Source of the DNA: Gammaproteobacteria bacterium UBA2965
Lineage (GTDB): Bacteria > Pseudomonadota > Gammaproteobacteria > Pseudomonadales > Azotimanducaceae
Assembly: GCA_002348385.1 (NCBI GenBank)
Contig: DEBD01000037.1
Coordinates: forward strand, 68,781 to 113,878
Length of the DNA: 45,098 nucleotides
Reading direction: 5' to 3'
The notes beneath the pieces are model-generated. The model was not told where the DNA came from. It searched no databases and saw only the letters and a program-made list of their open reading frames with translations. This document shows positions 24,906-32,883 of this stretch, piece by piece; the stretch's first letter is position 1, and every line of letters starts with the position of its first letter. The translations under genes and the position numbers were made by a program.

Positions 24906-26092
24906 ACCGCGCCTTCGGCGCGAAAGCGCGCAATATCGCCGGCGCTGTAGCCAGCCCCCTGCAGCACCTCGTCGGTGTGCTCCCCCAATTCGGGCAGCCA
25001 TCCGCTGGGCACCAGCGGCGTTCCCGTCATGGTGATCGGGGCGGGAACCACCGCCACCTCGCCGCCCCGGCCGTCATCAAGTTTTTGAAAATAGCCGTTC
25101 TCCCAAGCGCCAGCATCTTGGGCCACCTCGCTGTAGTCGCGCACCGGCGCCCAGCGCACGCCGGCCTTGGTGAAGATCTCGCCCCATTCGGCGGTAGTTT
25201 TGGTGGCGAACACCGGGTTCAGACGGGCGAATAACTCGCGCATGTCTTCACGACTGGCGAGCAGTCCCTGATAGCGGGGATCGAGCGCCAGTTCAGGCTG
25301 GTCGATAGCGATGAAAAACGCATCCTGATCATCCAACGGCACGCCGATGATGCCGATCCACCCATCCTGGGTTTGGAAGAGCCCATACAACCCCCGCAGC
25401 AGCGGATGTCCGTACGTCCCGCGGCCTGGAACCTCGCCGGTGAGCAGGTAGTGGGTATATTCCGAAGCTTGCGCCCAGATCTGGCCACCCAGCAGCGACA
25501 CGTCCACACGCTGCCCTTCCCCCGTACGACCACGGCTTACCAACGCAGCCAGGACACCGGCCGCCAGATTCTGGGAGGCGCAGTGATCGGCTATGGTGGC
25601 GCCAACGGGCGTGGGCGGCTCGCCGTCGTGTCCGATGGTGCTCACCAGCCCCCCGGCCGCCTGACCCGCCAGGTCCGCACCCTCACGATCGCTATCGGGT
25701 CCGACGGGCCCGAACGTACTGCCGGCACCCCAGATAATGCCGGGATTGATCGCTTTGAGGTCGTCGTACCCCACGCCCCAGCTTTCCATGGTGCCAGGTT
25801 TGAAGTTGCTGATAACTACGTCGGCGTCCGCAGCCAGGCGTTTAAAGATGTCCACGCCCGACGCTGTGCGCAGATCGATCGTCACGCTGCGCTTGCCGCG
25901 GTTGTTTGCATGAAAGTACACCCCACGCAGGTCGTCTTCGCTGATCACGATCCAGCGCGCGTGATCGCCCATTTCGGGCAGCTCCACCTTGATGACGTCT
26001 GCGCCCATGTCGGCGAGCAATAGGCCGGCCTGGGGACCCTGCACCAACAGGCCCACGTCCAACACACGGATTCCCTCCAAAGCGCCCGGCAT
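24902..26092 (-). CDS. CaiB/BaiF family (class III) CoA-transferase
   Basis: A 396-residue family III CoA-transferase, which moves CoA from one carboxylate ester to another. Signatures: GIRVLDVGLLVQGPQAGLLLADMGADVIKVE (residues 7-37), VISNFKPGTMESWGVGYDDL, DREGADLAGQAAGGLV with the Asp that forms the acyl-enzyme anhydride, and ALVSRGRTGEGQRVDVSLLGG. I placed the start at ATG 26092, preceded by AAGGGGGG; the frame opens 19 codons earlier but without family likeness. It is divergent from panD and coupled to the VOC gene. Substrate pairs in this family include carnitine, formate/oxalate and aromatic or bile-acid-type acids; here it is unresolved. Confidence 0.92.
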   Translation of the reverse strand: MPGALEGIRVLDVGLLVQGPQAGLLLADMGADVIKVELPEMGDHARWIVISEDDLRGVYFHANNRGKRSVTIDLRTASGVDIFKRLAADADVVISNFKPGTMESWGVGYDDLKAINPGIIWGAGSTFGPVGPDSDREGADLAGQAAGGLVSTIGHDGEPPTPVGATIADHCASQNLAAGVLAALVSRGRTGEGQRVDVSLLGGQIWAQASEYTHYLLTGEVPGRGTYGHPLLRGLYGLFQTQDGWIGIIGVPLDDQDAFFIAIDQPELALDPRYQGLLASREDMRELFARLNPVFATKTTAEWGEIFTKAGVRWAPVRDYSEVAQDAGAWENGYFQKLDDGRGGEVAVVPAPITMTGTPLVPSGWLPELGEHTDEVLQGAGYSAGDIARFRAEGAV

Positions 26093-26178
26093 ACGGCCCC
26101 CCTTTGCCACAACTCGGCCCATGCTGAACCAAGCCGGAGTCCAAAACAATCCGCCCGCAGCGGCCGGATAAGCGGTGC

Positions 26179-26207
26179 TTTACAGGCCCAGTTCCGGCCC
26201 CTAAGAT
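26179..26207 (+). promoter_or_regulatory. Promoter of panD
   Basis: TTTACA (26179-26184; 5 of 6 to TTGACA) and TAAGAT (26202-26207; 4 of 6 to TATAAT) are exactly 17 bases apart. Transcription would begin near 26214, giving a leader of about 21 bases before the GTG at 26235. The best-spaced promoter seen in the window. Confidence 0.6.
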
Positions 26208-26234
26208 CGCCCGTCCCAACTCGAGGGCCCCGTC

Positions 26235-26603
26235 GTGCGCTGGGTGATTCGTTCCAAAATCCACAAGGCCACCGTCACCCAGGCGAACCTCAACTACGTG
26301 GGCAGCATCACCATCGACCGTGATCTGCTAGATGCGGTAGGGCTATGGCCCGGCGAGAAGGTGCTGGTGGTGAGTAACACCAGCGGCGCGCGGCTGGAGA
26401 CCTATACCATCGGCACGGAACGGGGCACCGGCGAAGTGTGCATGAACGGTGCCGCCGCACACCTCATCAGCGAGGGGGAAGAGATCATCATCATGGGGTT
26501 TGAGCTGACTGATGCACCCATCGATCCCCAGGTGATCCTGATTACCGACAAGCACAACCAGCGCTTCGAGCCCATCCACGAAAAACCCATGACCTCGGTG
26601 TGA
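26235..26603 (+). CDS. panD: Aspartate 1-decarboxylase
   Basis: A 122-residue pyruvoyl enzyme that turns L-aspartate into beta-alanine for pantothenate and CoA synthesis. It starts as MRWVIRSKIHKATVTQANLNYVGSITID. The Gly23-Ser24 pair is the self-cleavage site where Ser24 becomes the pyruvoyl group. Family positions NLNYVGSITID, TYTIGTERGTGEVCMNGAAAH and EIIIMGFELTD are intact. The start is GTG at 26235 with GAGGG in the leader. It stands alone between a CoA-transferase and an NTF2-like gene, away from panBC, and near an omega-aminotransferase that could use beta-alanine. A nearby ATG is absent, and the family N-terminus supports GTG. Confidence 0.93.
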   Translation: MRWVIRSKIHKATVTQANLNYVGSITIDRDLLDAVGLWPGEKVLVVSNTSGARLETYTIGTERGTGEVCMNGAAAHLISEGEEIIIMGFELTDAPIDPQVILITDKHNQRFEPIHEKPMTSV

Positions 26604-26627
26604 GTGGATGCCCGCCTGGCTGGCGGG

Positions 26628-27188
26628 TCACAACGCGCGCCAGGCCTCCCGCGCTTCCTCCAACGTCAGCACGTCGCCCGGATCGAGGGGCTCGATGGTA
26701 CTACCCGGATCGTCGATGTAGCAGATCTCTCCAACCAACAACATGCGTCCATCGATCTCCTCGAAAGGGAAGAACCAGGACAGATGCGCATGAGACAGAT
26801 ACCAACGCTCGGGATCCACATCCGCACCGTCGGCCGCCAGGTTAGCGCCGGGTATCTGCTGATACCACTCTCCATCACAGGCCACGCCCCAGTCAGCGGG
26901 CGCGCAGCGGTGTATATGCAGCTCCACCAGGCTCGCTTGGCTTGCCCACATGTCGCCTTGGTAGAAGCCTTTAACCTCGTCCATGCCTTTGAGGACCGCG
27001 TTGCCGAAGCTCCCGTAGAAGCGGTACTCCGGACTCGGCACCATGGTGTCGAAGATCTCCGGATCGCACAGACACTCGTACTTGAGGTGGTGGCGCATGT
27101 TGTCCAGCATGGCGCGACGGCGCGGATCGGTTTCCGCATTCATGAATTCCGTGTAGCGATGCCAACCCTTTATAGGCTCGATACGCAT
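26628..27188 (-). CDS. NTF2/SnoaL-fold protein of unknown function
   Basis: A 186-residue protein with the cone-shaped NTF2/SnoaL-like fold pattern: an N-terminal helix (HRYTEFMNAETDPRRRAMLDNMRHHLKYE), a 'VPSPEYRFYGSF' strand, a helix in GMDEVKGFYQG, then strands with HIHRCAPADWGVACDGEW and YLSHAHLSWFFPFEEIDGRMLLVGE. Members include polyketide cyclases, hydratases and isomerases, so it may process a small ring or enol compound. The start ATG at 27188 follows GGAGGGT in the leader. It lies 155 bases after the class III aminotransferase on the same strand and could be the last gene of that operon. In the 155-base gap I found no convincing promoter or terminator. Confidence 0.75.
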   Translation of the reverse strand: MRIEPIKGWHRYTEFMNAETDPRRRAMLDNMRHHLKYECLCDPEIFDTMVPSPEYRFYGSFGNAVLKGMDEVKGFYQGDMWASQASLVELHIHRCAPADWGVACDGEWYQQIPGANLAADGADVDPERWYLSHAHLSWFFPFEEIDGRMLLVGEICYIDDPGSTIEPLDPGDVLTLEEAREAWRAL

Positions 27189-27343
27189 TGATTACCCTCC
27201 GTATTCTCAAGAAAGCCTAGCATACTCCGCAGCCTCAATGTCTCAGACACAGTGGTCGCGCATCCCTACAGGTGCAAAATTAGTATTAAAGGGTGGACTC
27301 TTGCTCGACGGTCGCCCAGGAGCTTGCGAGCATTATCAGTATG

Positions 27344-28663
27344 CTATGGGAGCGCTCGCAGCACCTCGTCCAATGCCGCGAACAGCCCATCCAGCTCGGG
27401 GGGCTCACTCACGAAGGGCGGACCCAGCTGAACGGTGTCACCTCCCCATCGCACGTAGTAACCCCGCTCCCACATGGCCAGGCCCACATCCCAAGGTCGC
27501 AGGGTAGGATCCGCGTCACGCGCATCGAGTTGCAGCGCACCGGCCAATCCGTAGTTGCGGATATCGCATACGTGAGGGGCATCCTTGAGCCCGTGCAGGC
27601 CCGACTCAAACACCGGCGCCAGAGACCGACTACGAGCGATCAGGTCGTCCGACGCCAGAATGTCCAATGCCGCAATGCCTGCGGCACAAGCCACCGGATG
27701 CGCCGAGTAGGTATAGCCGTGGGCCAGTTCCACCGCATGCGCGGGACGCGGCGCCGCCATGAAGGCCTCATAGATCTCTGTGCTAACCACCACGGCGCCC
27801 AGGGGAATCGCCCCGTTGGTAATCTGCTTGGCCAGATTCAGGATGTCGGGCACCACGCCGAATTCTTCCGCCCCAGTCGTTGATCCCACGCGACCCAGCC
27901 CGGTAATGACCTCGTCGAAGATCAGCAGGATCTCGTGACGATCGCAGATCGCTCTCAGCCGCTGCAGATAGCCAGCCGGCGGCACCACCACGCCGGCCGC
28001 GCCGGACAAAGGCTCCACCATCACGGCGGCGATGTTGTCCGGCCCGTGCAGGGTGATCAAGCTCTCCAGTTCATCCGCCAAATGCGCCCCGTACTGGGGC
28101 AGCCCTTTAGAAAAGGCGTTCTCGGCCAGCAGGGTCGAGGCGAGGTGGTCCGCATCCATCAGCGAGCCGTACTGGACTCGATTTGGCCCGATGCCGCCCA
28201 CGCTGGTGCCACCCACGTTGACGCCGTGGTAGCCCTTGATGCGACCGATTAGCTTGGTCTTGTTGGGACGGCCCGCTTCGCGCCAGTATGCGCGCGCGAT
28301 CTTCAGCGCCGTATCCGCACACTCGGAGCCGGAGTTGGTAAAGAACACATGGGACAAGCCTTCCGGCATGAGTTCCACGATGCGGCCGGCCAGCTCGAAG
28401 CTTAAAGGGTGCGCAAACTGAAACCCCGGCGAGTAGTCGAGGCGCCCCAATTGAGTTGCCACGACTTCGGCAATCTCGCTACGGCAGTGCCCGGCCCCAC
28501 TGCACCACAGCCCGGAGAGCCCATCGAACGCCTTGCGCCCATCGGGTGTATAAAAGTAACAACCTTCCGCACGCTCGATGATACGAGGATCGTCCTTGAA
28601 CGCACGATTCGCCGTAAACGGCATCCAGTGGGCGGACAGATTACTCCTGTTCGGGCCGACCAT
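27344..28663 (-). CDS. Class III omega-aminotransferase (beta-alanine/omega-amino acid:pyruvate type)
   Basis: A 439-residue PLP enzyme of fold type I, class III. The N-terminus SAHWMPFTANRAFKDDPRIIERAEGCYFYTPDG matches omega-amino acid:pyruvate transaminases. The PLP contacts are FFTNSGSECADTAL, YHGVNVGGTSVGG, Asp250 (LLIFDEVITGLGR) and Schiff-base Lys279 (LAKQITNGAIPLGAV). HGYTYSAHPVACAAG is the usual C-terminal part. This group accepts beta-alanine or other omega-amines with pyruvate. It follows the carotenoid oxygenase by 20 bases on the same strand. Whether the amine is a natural omega-amino acid (panD product) or a terpenoid-derived amine is unknown. Confidence 0.92.
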   Translation of the reverse strand: MVGPNRSNLSAHWMPFTANRAFKDDPRIIERAEGCYFYTPDGRKAFDGLSGLWCSGAGHCRSEIAEVVATQLGRLDYSPGFQFAHPLSFELAGRIVELMPEGLSHVFFTNSGSECADTALKIARAYWREAGRPNKTKLIGRIKGYHGVNVGGTSVGGIGPNRVQYGSLMDADHLASTLLAENAFSKGLPQYGAHLADELESLITLHGPDNIAAVMVEPLSGAAGVVVPPAGYLQRLRAICDRHEILLIFDEVITGLGRVGSTTGAEEFGVVPDILNLAKQITNGAIPLGAVVVSTEIYEAFMAAPRPAHAVELAHGYTYSAHPVACAAGIAALDILASDDLIARSRSLAPVFESGLHGLKDAPHVCDIRNYGLAGALQLDARDADPTLRPWDVGLAMWERGYYVRWGGDTVQLGPPFVSEPPELDGLFAALDEVLRALP

Positions 28664-28683
28664 GGCAACCTACAAGACCAAGC

Positions 28684-30132
28684 TCACAGCGGAAAAGTCT
28701 GCGACAGAAACTGGCCGTGGAACTGATGCGGCAGATGGTGCTTGAGCTTTAGCGTGCACACCTGGTCTTGCAGATCTTCCGCACGCAGCACCACGACCTC
28801 GCTGACATGGTTGTACCCGTCGTACACCACGTCCAGCACGTAGCCGTCGTCTTCCCGGGTCGCTCCCTGCGCCGGCGCGAACATGGGCTCAGAGCCATAG
28901 TAGCCGGCAGGCAGGGTGAGCAACTGCACGTCGCCGTCGTAGCTCACCCGCGAAATACCGTTGAAGAAACTGCTCGCGCCATTGTCGATGGAACACGCCG
29001 TCCAGCTCACCCCATGGCGCTGCCCTGCCTTGGCGGGGTTGAACACGGGAAACTCCGACTCGTGCTCGCTCACCTTGCTGCAGGCAATAGAGCCATCGGA
29101 CATATTCAACCGGTAGCGGTGGTAGTGGCCGCCCCCGAAACGTCCGTTGGGGTTGAACACGTCCGTCAGGGTTTCGTTGGCTTCGAAGTTGTCCTGAAAC
29201 ATGGCATCGATGACGATCTCGTCGCCTTCTTCAAACGCATTGCCGAAGTGGATGATGGCACCGGGATCCGTCTCGAACTCGCGCACCACCTCCAGCGTAT
29301 CGAGATCCACCACCAACATGCGCATGGGGATGGCGTTGTCGAAGTGAATGCCGTCTGAAATCGTGCGCGTGCCCAGTATGAATCCGCCCATGCCCGACAC
29401 CACGATGGAATTAATGAAATAGATGGCGTAGCGGTCCGACAACGCAAAGTCGTGACAGAAGGGGAACGTGGCCAGCGGTATCTGACCGGTGCCCGTCATC
29501 TCCCCGGCGGGATTGATGCGATACAGGTTCAGGCAGGCTTGCGGTTTCAAGCGCCCGCCGCTCATGCCGGCACCGAAATTGAAGTAGTCGCCGGTCTTCG
29601 GATGGACCTTACCGTGAGCACTGAAGGTCTTGCCCGCCAACGCCCCGTCGTAGTCGTACTCGCCAACGGTTTCCAGCGACCCCATTGCCAGCTCCCAGGG
29701 CAGCCCACCTTCGTTGAGCGCGAGCAGCTTGCCACCATGGTAGATCAGGCTGGTGTTGGCCGGATTGGCAGGAAATCGGAAGATATTTTTCAGCAATCCG
29801 CCGGGGATCTGCGTGCCGAAACCCCGATAGAGGATCTTCTGGGCCGCCGTTTCTTCCACGTACTTGGGCGTGCGCACGTAGCGGTTTTTGAAATGGGCTT
29901 TGCCGTCGGTGAAGGTGAACTGGCTGAGCATGCCGTCGCCATCGAACCAATGCCCGTAGGGCGCGCCGCCAATCTTCTGGCGGCCCGGACCGTTGCGCAG
30001 AAAGGTGCCGGTGAGATCCGCGGGAATCGACCCATCAATGTCTTCTACCCAGTAGTCGTATTCCTCGTCCAGGTTGGCGAGCCCCCCGTGGCAGGACGGC
30101 GCTTCGTTGGCGCCTTTTGCGGGCATATTCAT
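28684..30132 (-). CDS. Carotenoid oxygenase family (RPE65/lignostilbene dioxygenase) protein
   Basis: A 482-residue non-heme Fe(II) oxygenase that cleaves C=C bonds of carotenoids, apocarotenoids or stilbenes. The seven-blade beta-propeller sequence includes GTFLRNGPGRQ (about 42-52) and GHWFDGDGMLSQF. The four iron-binding His are visible: His177 (HGKVHPKTG), His227 (FCHDFALSD), His295 (IIHFGNAF) and His472 (FHGQF near the C-terminus). The start ATG at 30132 has GAGGAG eight bases before it; a second ATG follows two codons later. It lies 42 bases after the medium-chain reductase gene and 20 bases before the aminotransferase gene, so the three are probably one operon. The substrate is not fixed by sequence. 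Confidence 0.93.
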   Translation of the reverse strand: MNMPAKGANEAPSCHGGLANLDEEYDYWVEDIDGSIPADLTGTFLRNGPGRQKIGGAPYGHWFDGDGMLSQFTFTDGKAHFKNRYVRTPKYVEETAAQKILYRGFGTQIPGGLLKNIFRFPANPANTSLIYHGGKLLALNEGGLPWELAMGSLETVGEYDYDGALAGKTFSAHGKVHPKTGDYFNFGAGMSGGRLKPQACLNLYRINPAGEMTGTGQIPLATFPFCHDFALSDRYAIYFINSIVVSGMGGFILGTRTISDGIHFDNAIPMRMLVVDLDTLEVVREFETDPGAIIHFGNAFEEGDEIVIDAMFQDNFEANETLTDVFNPNGRFGGGHYHRYRLNMSDGSIACSKVSEHESEFPVFNPAKAGQRHGVSWTACSIDNGASSFFNGISRVSYDGDVQLLTLPAGYYGSEPMFAPAQGATREDDGYVLDVVYDGYNHVSEVVVLRAEDLQDQVCTLKLKHHLPHQFHGQFLSQTFPL

Positions 30133-30174
30133 GAATCAAACTCCTCGTTGGTTGTGGTCACGCTTAGCCGCCCC

Positions 30175-31194
30175 TCAAGAGATGCGAACCATGGGGATCC
30201 CGAAATTCTCGCCGCGCAGAATGCGGATCAGTTGGGTGGGGAGGCTTTCGATGCCTTCCAGAACGTCTTCGCGATAGGTCATGCGCCCTTCGCGCAGCAG
30301 CGCGCCAATGCGCGCGCGCGACTCGTGGTAGCGGTGCGAAAAGTTGCCGATGAAGTAGCCATACATCTCGGCCTGCTGGTACACCAGATTGAAGTAGTTT
30401 TTCGGCCCGTACCAGTCCAGGTCGTTGTTGTACTGCGACGTACCGCCACACAGTACCACCCGTGCCCCGAAGGCGATCTGGCCCAGCACCGCATCGAGGG
30501 TCTCGCCGCCCACGTTGTCGAAATAGATATTGATCCCGTCCGGGCAGGTCTCGCGCAGTCGTTCTGCCACGTCCTCGCTCTTGTAGTTGATACAGGCCTC
30601 GGCGCCCAGTTCGGAGGTGACGTAGTTGCACTTGTCTTCGCTGCCCGCAATACCCACCACGCGGCAGCCCTGCAAGCGACCGAGCTGGCAGACCAGCGCA
30701 CCCACCGTGCCCGCGGCGGTGGACACCACCAGCGTGTCGCCGGGCCGGGGTTTGCAGTACTCGATCATGCCGAAGTAGGCCGTGGCGCCGCTGCCACCCA
30801 TCACGTGCATAAGGGTGGTCTCCGACAAGCCTGCGGGCGCCTCTACCTTGTTGACGGCGTGGCGCCGGGCCCCGTCGGAAATCGCGTACTCCTGCCAGCC
30901 CAGCTCGCCCTGGACCAGATCCCCCACGGCAAACTTCGGGTGCTCGGAGGCCGCCACCTCGGCCAATCCACCCCCGTACATAGTACGGCCGATGGGAATA
31001 GGCCGCCCGGCGATGCCGCCGGACACCAACGCCATACGCATGGGCGGGTTGACCCCCACGTAACGAGACTTCAGCAGCAGCTGACCCGGCTCCAGATCCG
31101 CTACCGGTTCTTCCTGCAGCTCGAAGTTCGACAGCTCCACCTCGACCTCGGGCCGAGATGCCACTACCCATTTGCGATTGACGAATTCGCTCAT
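30175..31194 (-). CDS. NADP-dependent medium-chain oxidoreductase (zinc-free, leukotriene B4 12-hydroxydehydrogenase/curcumin-reductase type)
   Basis: A 339-residue MDR-superfamily enzyme that likely reduces alpha,beta-unsaturated ketones or aldehydes with NADPH. The catalytic-domain start (LEPGQLLLKSRYVGVNPPMRM) is followed by a Rossmann domain with VSTAAGTVGALVCQLGRLQGCRVVGIAGSEDKC. FDNVGGETLDAVL, CGGTSQYN and YGYFIGNF belong to the MDR group without zinc. There is no Cys/His zinc-site pattern. I chose ATG 31194 with AGAGGG before it. A TATGAT -10 element lies at 31228-31223. It is followed 42 bases later by the carotenoid oxygenase, so cleavage products (unsaturated aldehydes or ketones) could be reduced here; that link is inference. 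Confidence 0.9.
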   Translation of the reverse strand: MSEFVNRKWVVASRPEVEVELSNFELQEEPVADLEPGQLLLKSRYVGVNPPMRMALVSGGIAGRPIPIGRTMYGGGLAEVAASEHPKFAVGDLVQGELGWQEYAISDGARRHAVNKVEAPAGLSETTLMHVMGGSGATAYFGMIEYCKPRPGDTLVVSTAAGTVGALVCQLGRLQGCRVVGIAGSEDKCNYVTSELGAEACINYKSEDVAERLRETCPDGINIYFDNVGGETLDAVLGQIAFGARVVLCGGTSQYNNDLDWYGPKNYFNLVYQQAEMYGYFIGNFSHRYHESRARIGALLREGRMTYREDVLEGIESLPTQLIRILRGENFGIPMVRIS

Positions 31195-31222
31195 GTCCGC
31201 CCTCTGATGAACTGGAACGGGC

Positions 31223-31228
31223 ATCATA
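31223..31228 (-). promoter_or_regulatory. Candidate -10 for the reductase-carotenoid oxygenase operon
   Basis: On the minus strand TATGAT (5 of 6 to TATAAT) lies 28 bases before the ATG at 31194. A weak -35, TTGGGG (31250-31245), is 16 bases upstream and would lie inside the first codons of the divergent flavoprotein gene. The gap between the two divergent starts is only 39 bases, so the two promoters must overlap. Confidence 0.4.
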
Positions 31229-31233
31229 TACAA

Positions 31234-32349
31234 ATGGCATCCGCCCCCAAACACGTCGTTGTGGCCGGCGCCGGCATCCTCGGCGCGTCCATCGCCTGGC
31301 ACCTGGCCGAAAAGGGCGCAGAGGTCACGGTGATCGACTCCGGCCAGCCCGGCGCCACCGCGGGCAGCTTCGGCTGGATCAACCCCTGGTTTGGCAAACG
31401 ACCGCAGCACTATCATCACCTCAACCAGCTCGGCGTGGAGGCATGGCAGGATCTGGCGCCGCGGCTGAAGATTCCCATCACCTGGGGCGGCTGCCTGGCC
31501 TGGGAGCAAGACCCCACGACACTGGCGCGCGAATCAGCAGCGTGGCATGCAGCGATACAGTGGAGCAATGGATTGGAGCCCATCGATCGAGATGCGCTCT
31601 CCCGGGCCGAACCCCTGGTTGTGTTTGCCGACGACGCGCGCGGCGTGCACTCCTCTGCCGACGGTTGGGTAGACGCCGCCGCGGCAACCCGTGCGTTGCT
31701 CACCGGGTCGCTCAGCAACGGCGGCGAGATTCGTACGCCCTGCATATATCAATCCCCCAAGATCGAGCAGGGCCGACTGGTGGCGGTGAACACCTCCGAT
31801 GGAGAAATTCCAGCCAGCCATCTCGTGGTTGCCTGCGGCGCCAGTCCGGACGCATACGAGTCGGCGTTGGGCTTCGCGGTGCCGCAGGCGCCCACCGCCG
31901 GGGTTGTGGCCACTACGAACGCAATGCAACCGTTGATCTCAAATCTGCTGGTATCCGAAGGCGTGCACGTCTATCAGACCCGGGAGGGCAAGCTGGTCAT
32001 GGGAGCGGCGGCACCATTGGCTGCGCATGCACAGACACCCCCAACTCCGGCTGAGTGCGAGCGAGAGGCCATGAGGATCAAGGATGTGGTGGCACGCTTT
32101 CTGCCTGCGGCAACGGATGCGGCCATCGAATCCTTCAGCGTGGCCTGGCGCCCGATTCCGGCAGACGGGCTGCCAGCCGCGGGCGCCCGCCCTCGGATTT
32201 CGGAAATTTACACGGCCCTCACCCACAGCGGGGTGACGTTGGCCATCGTGCTGGGGCGCCTGATCGCCCAAGAAATCACCGACGCGACACCGGCCGCTAT
32301 GCTGGAGCCGTATCGACCGGAACGCTTCAGGCGGGCCACTCAGCACTAA
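31234..32349 (+). CDS. FAD-dependent oxidoreductase of the DAO (D-amino-acid/glycine oxidase-like) family
   Basis: A 371-residue flavoprotein oxidising a C-N bond of an amine or amino acid. The N-terminal Rossmann motif is VVVAGAGILGASIAWHLAEKGAEVTVIDSG (residues 8-37), followed by ATAGSFGWINPWF, typical of glycine/sarcosine/D-amino-acid oxidases. The C-terminal segment (SVAWRPIPADGLPAAG, YTALTHSGVTLAIVLGRLIAQEI) carries the second FAD-binding part. The ATG at 31234 gives the proper start; the frame is open for nearly 600 codons further upstream across antisense sequence of two other genes, and that part is not coding. It is divergent from the reductase operon and converges with slyD, only six bases apart. 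The substrate is unknown. Confidence 0.88.
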   Translation: MASAPKHVVVAGAGILGASIAWHLAEKGAEVTVIDSGQPGATAGSFGWINPWFGKRPQHYHHLNQLGVEAWQDLAPRLKIPITWGGCLAWEQDPTTLARESAAWHAAIQWSNGLEPIDRDALSRAEPLVVFADDARGVHSSADGWVDAAAATRALLTGSLSNGGEIRTPCIYQSPKIEQGRLVAVNTSDGEIPASHLVVACGASPDAYESALGFAVPQAPTAGVVATTNAMQPLISNLLVSEGVHVYQTREGKLVMGAAAPLAAHAQTPPTPAECEREAMRIKDVVARFLPAATDAAIESFSVAWRPIPADGLPAAGARPRISEIYTALTHSGVTLAIVLGRLIAQEITDATPAAMLEPYRPERFRRATQH

Positions 32350-32355
32350 CGCCGA

Positions 32356-32820
32356 TTAGTGAGCGTGACCGTGCTCCACCTCTTCGTCCGTGGCCTCACG
32401 TACGCTTTCCACCTGCACGTCAAAGTGCAACGTGGCACCGGCCAGTTCGTGATTGGCATTGAGCGTTGCTGATTCCGCACCGACGGCTTCTACAGTGAGC
32501 ACCCGAACCTGGCCATCCGGCGAGCGGGACTGCAGTTGCATACCCACGGCGAGCCCTTCGATCTGTGAGAGCGCATCCAGCGGCACTTCCTGCACCAGGC
32601 TTGGGTCGACCTCGCCGTAGGCGTCTTCGGGCGCAATGGTGGCCTGAAAGGAATCACCAGCACCGCGCCCCGCCATCTCGCGCTCCAGACCGGGAATGAT
32701 ACCGCTGAAGCCGTGCAGGTATTGCAACGGCTCGGAGCCTTCGGAGCTATCCAGGCGCTCGCCCTGGTCGTTGGTTAGCGTGTAGTGGAACGCCACGACA
32801 CACCGGTCGGCAATCTTCAT
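32356..32820 (-). CDS. slyD: FKBP-type peptidyl-prolyl cis-trans isomerase (SlyD-like)
   Basis: A 154-residue FKBP-fold prolyl isomerase with the SlyD layout: FKBP strands (VVAFHYTLTNDQGERLDSSEGSEPLQYLHG, GIIPGLEREMAG) around a bulky insert-in-flap domain (ATIAPEDAYGEVDPSLVQEVPLDAL). It ends in VEHGHAH, a shortened version of the long His-rich metal-binding tail of E. coli SlyD. Nickel handling through such a short tail is doubtful; chaperone and isomerase roles are likely. No clear ribosome-binding site was identified before the ATG. The 63 bases toward the P450 gene show nothing notable. Confidence 0.93.
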   Translation of the reverse strand: MKIADRCVVAFHYTLTNDQGERLDSSEGSEPLQYLHGFSGIIPGLEREMAGRGAGDSFQATIAPEDAYGEVDPSLVQEVPLDALSQIEGLAVGMQLQSRSPDGQVRVLTVEAVGAESATLNANHELAGATLHFDVQVESVREATDEEVEHGHAH

Positions 32821-32883
32821 GCTGTGCTCGTCGTCGGGAATGAGCTCCCAGCATACGTGCCGCGCGTTGCCAGCGAAACTCGA

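Noticed and set aside
29452..31233. A plus-strand open frame of nearly 600 codons running into the DAO-type flavoprotein frame without a stop
   Set aside because: It is antisense to the carotenoid oxygenase and reductase genes, has no family-like sequence, and is explained by high GC content. The flavoprotein starts at its Rossmann motif at 31234.
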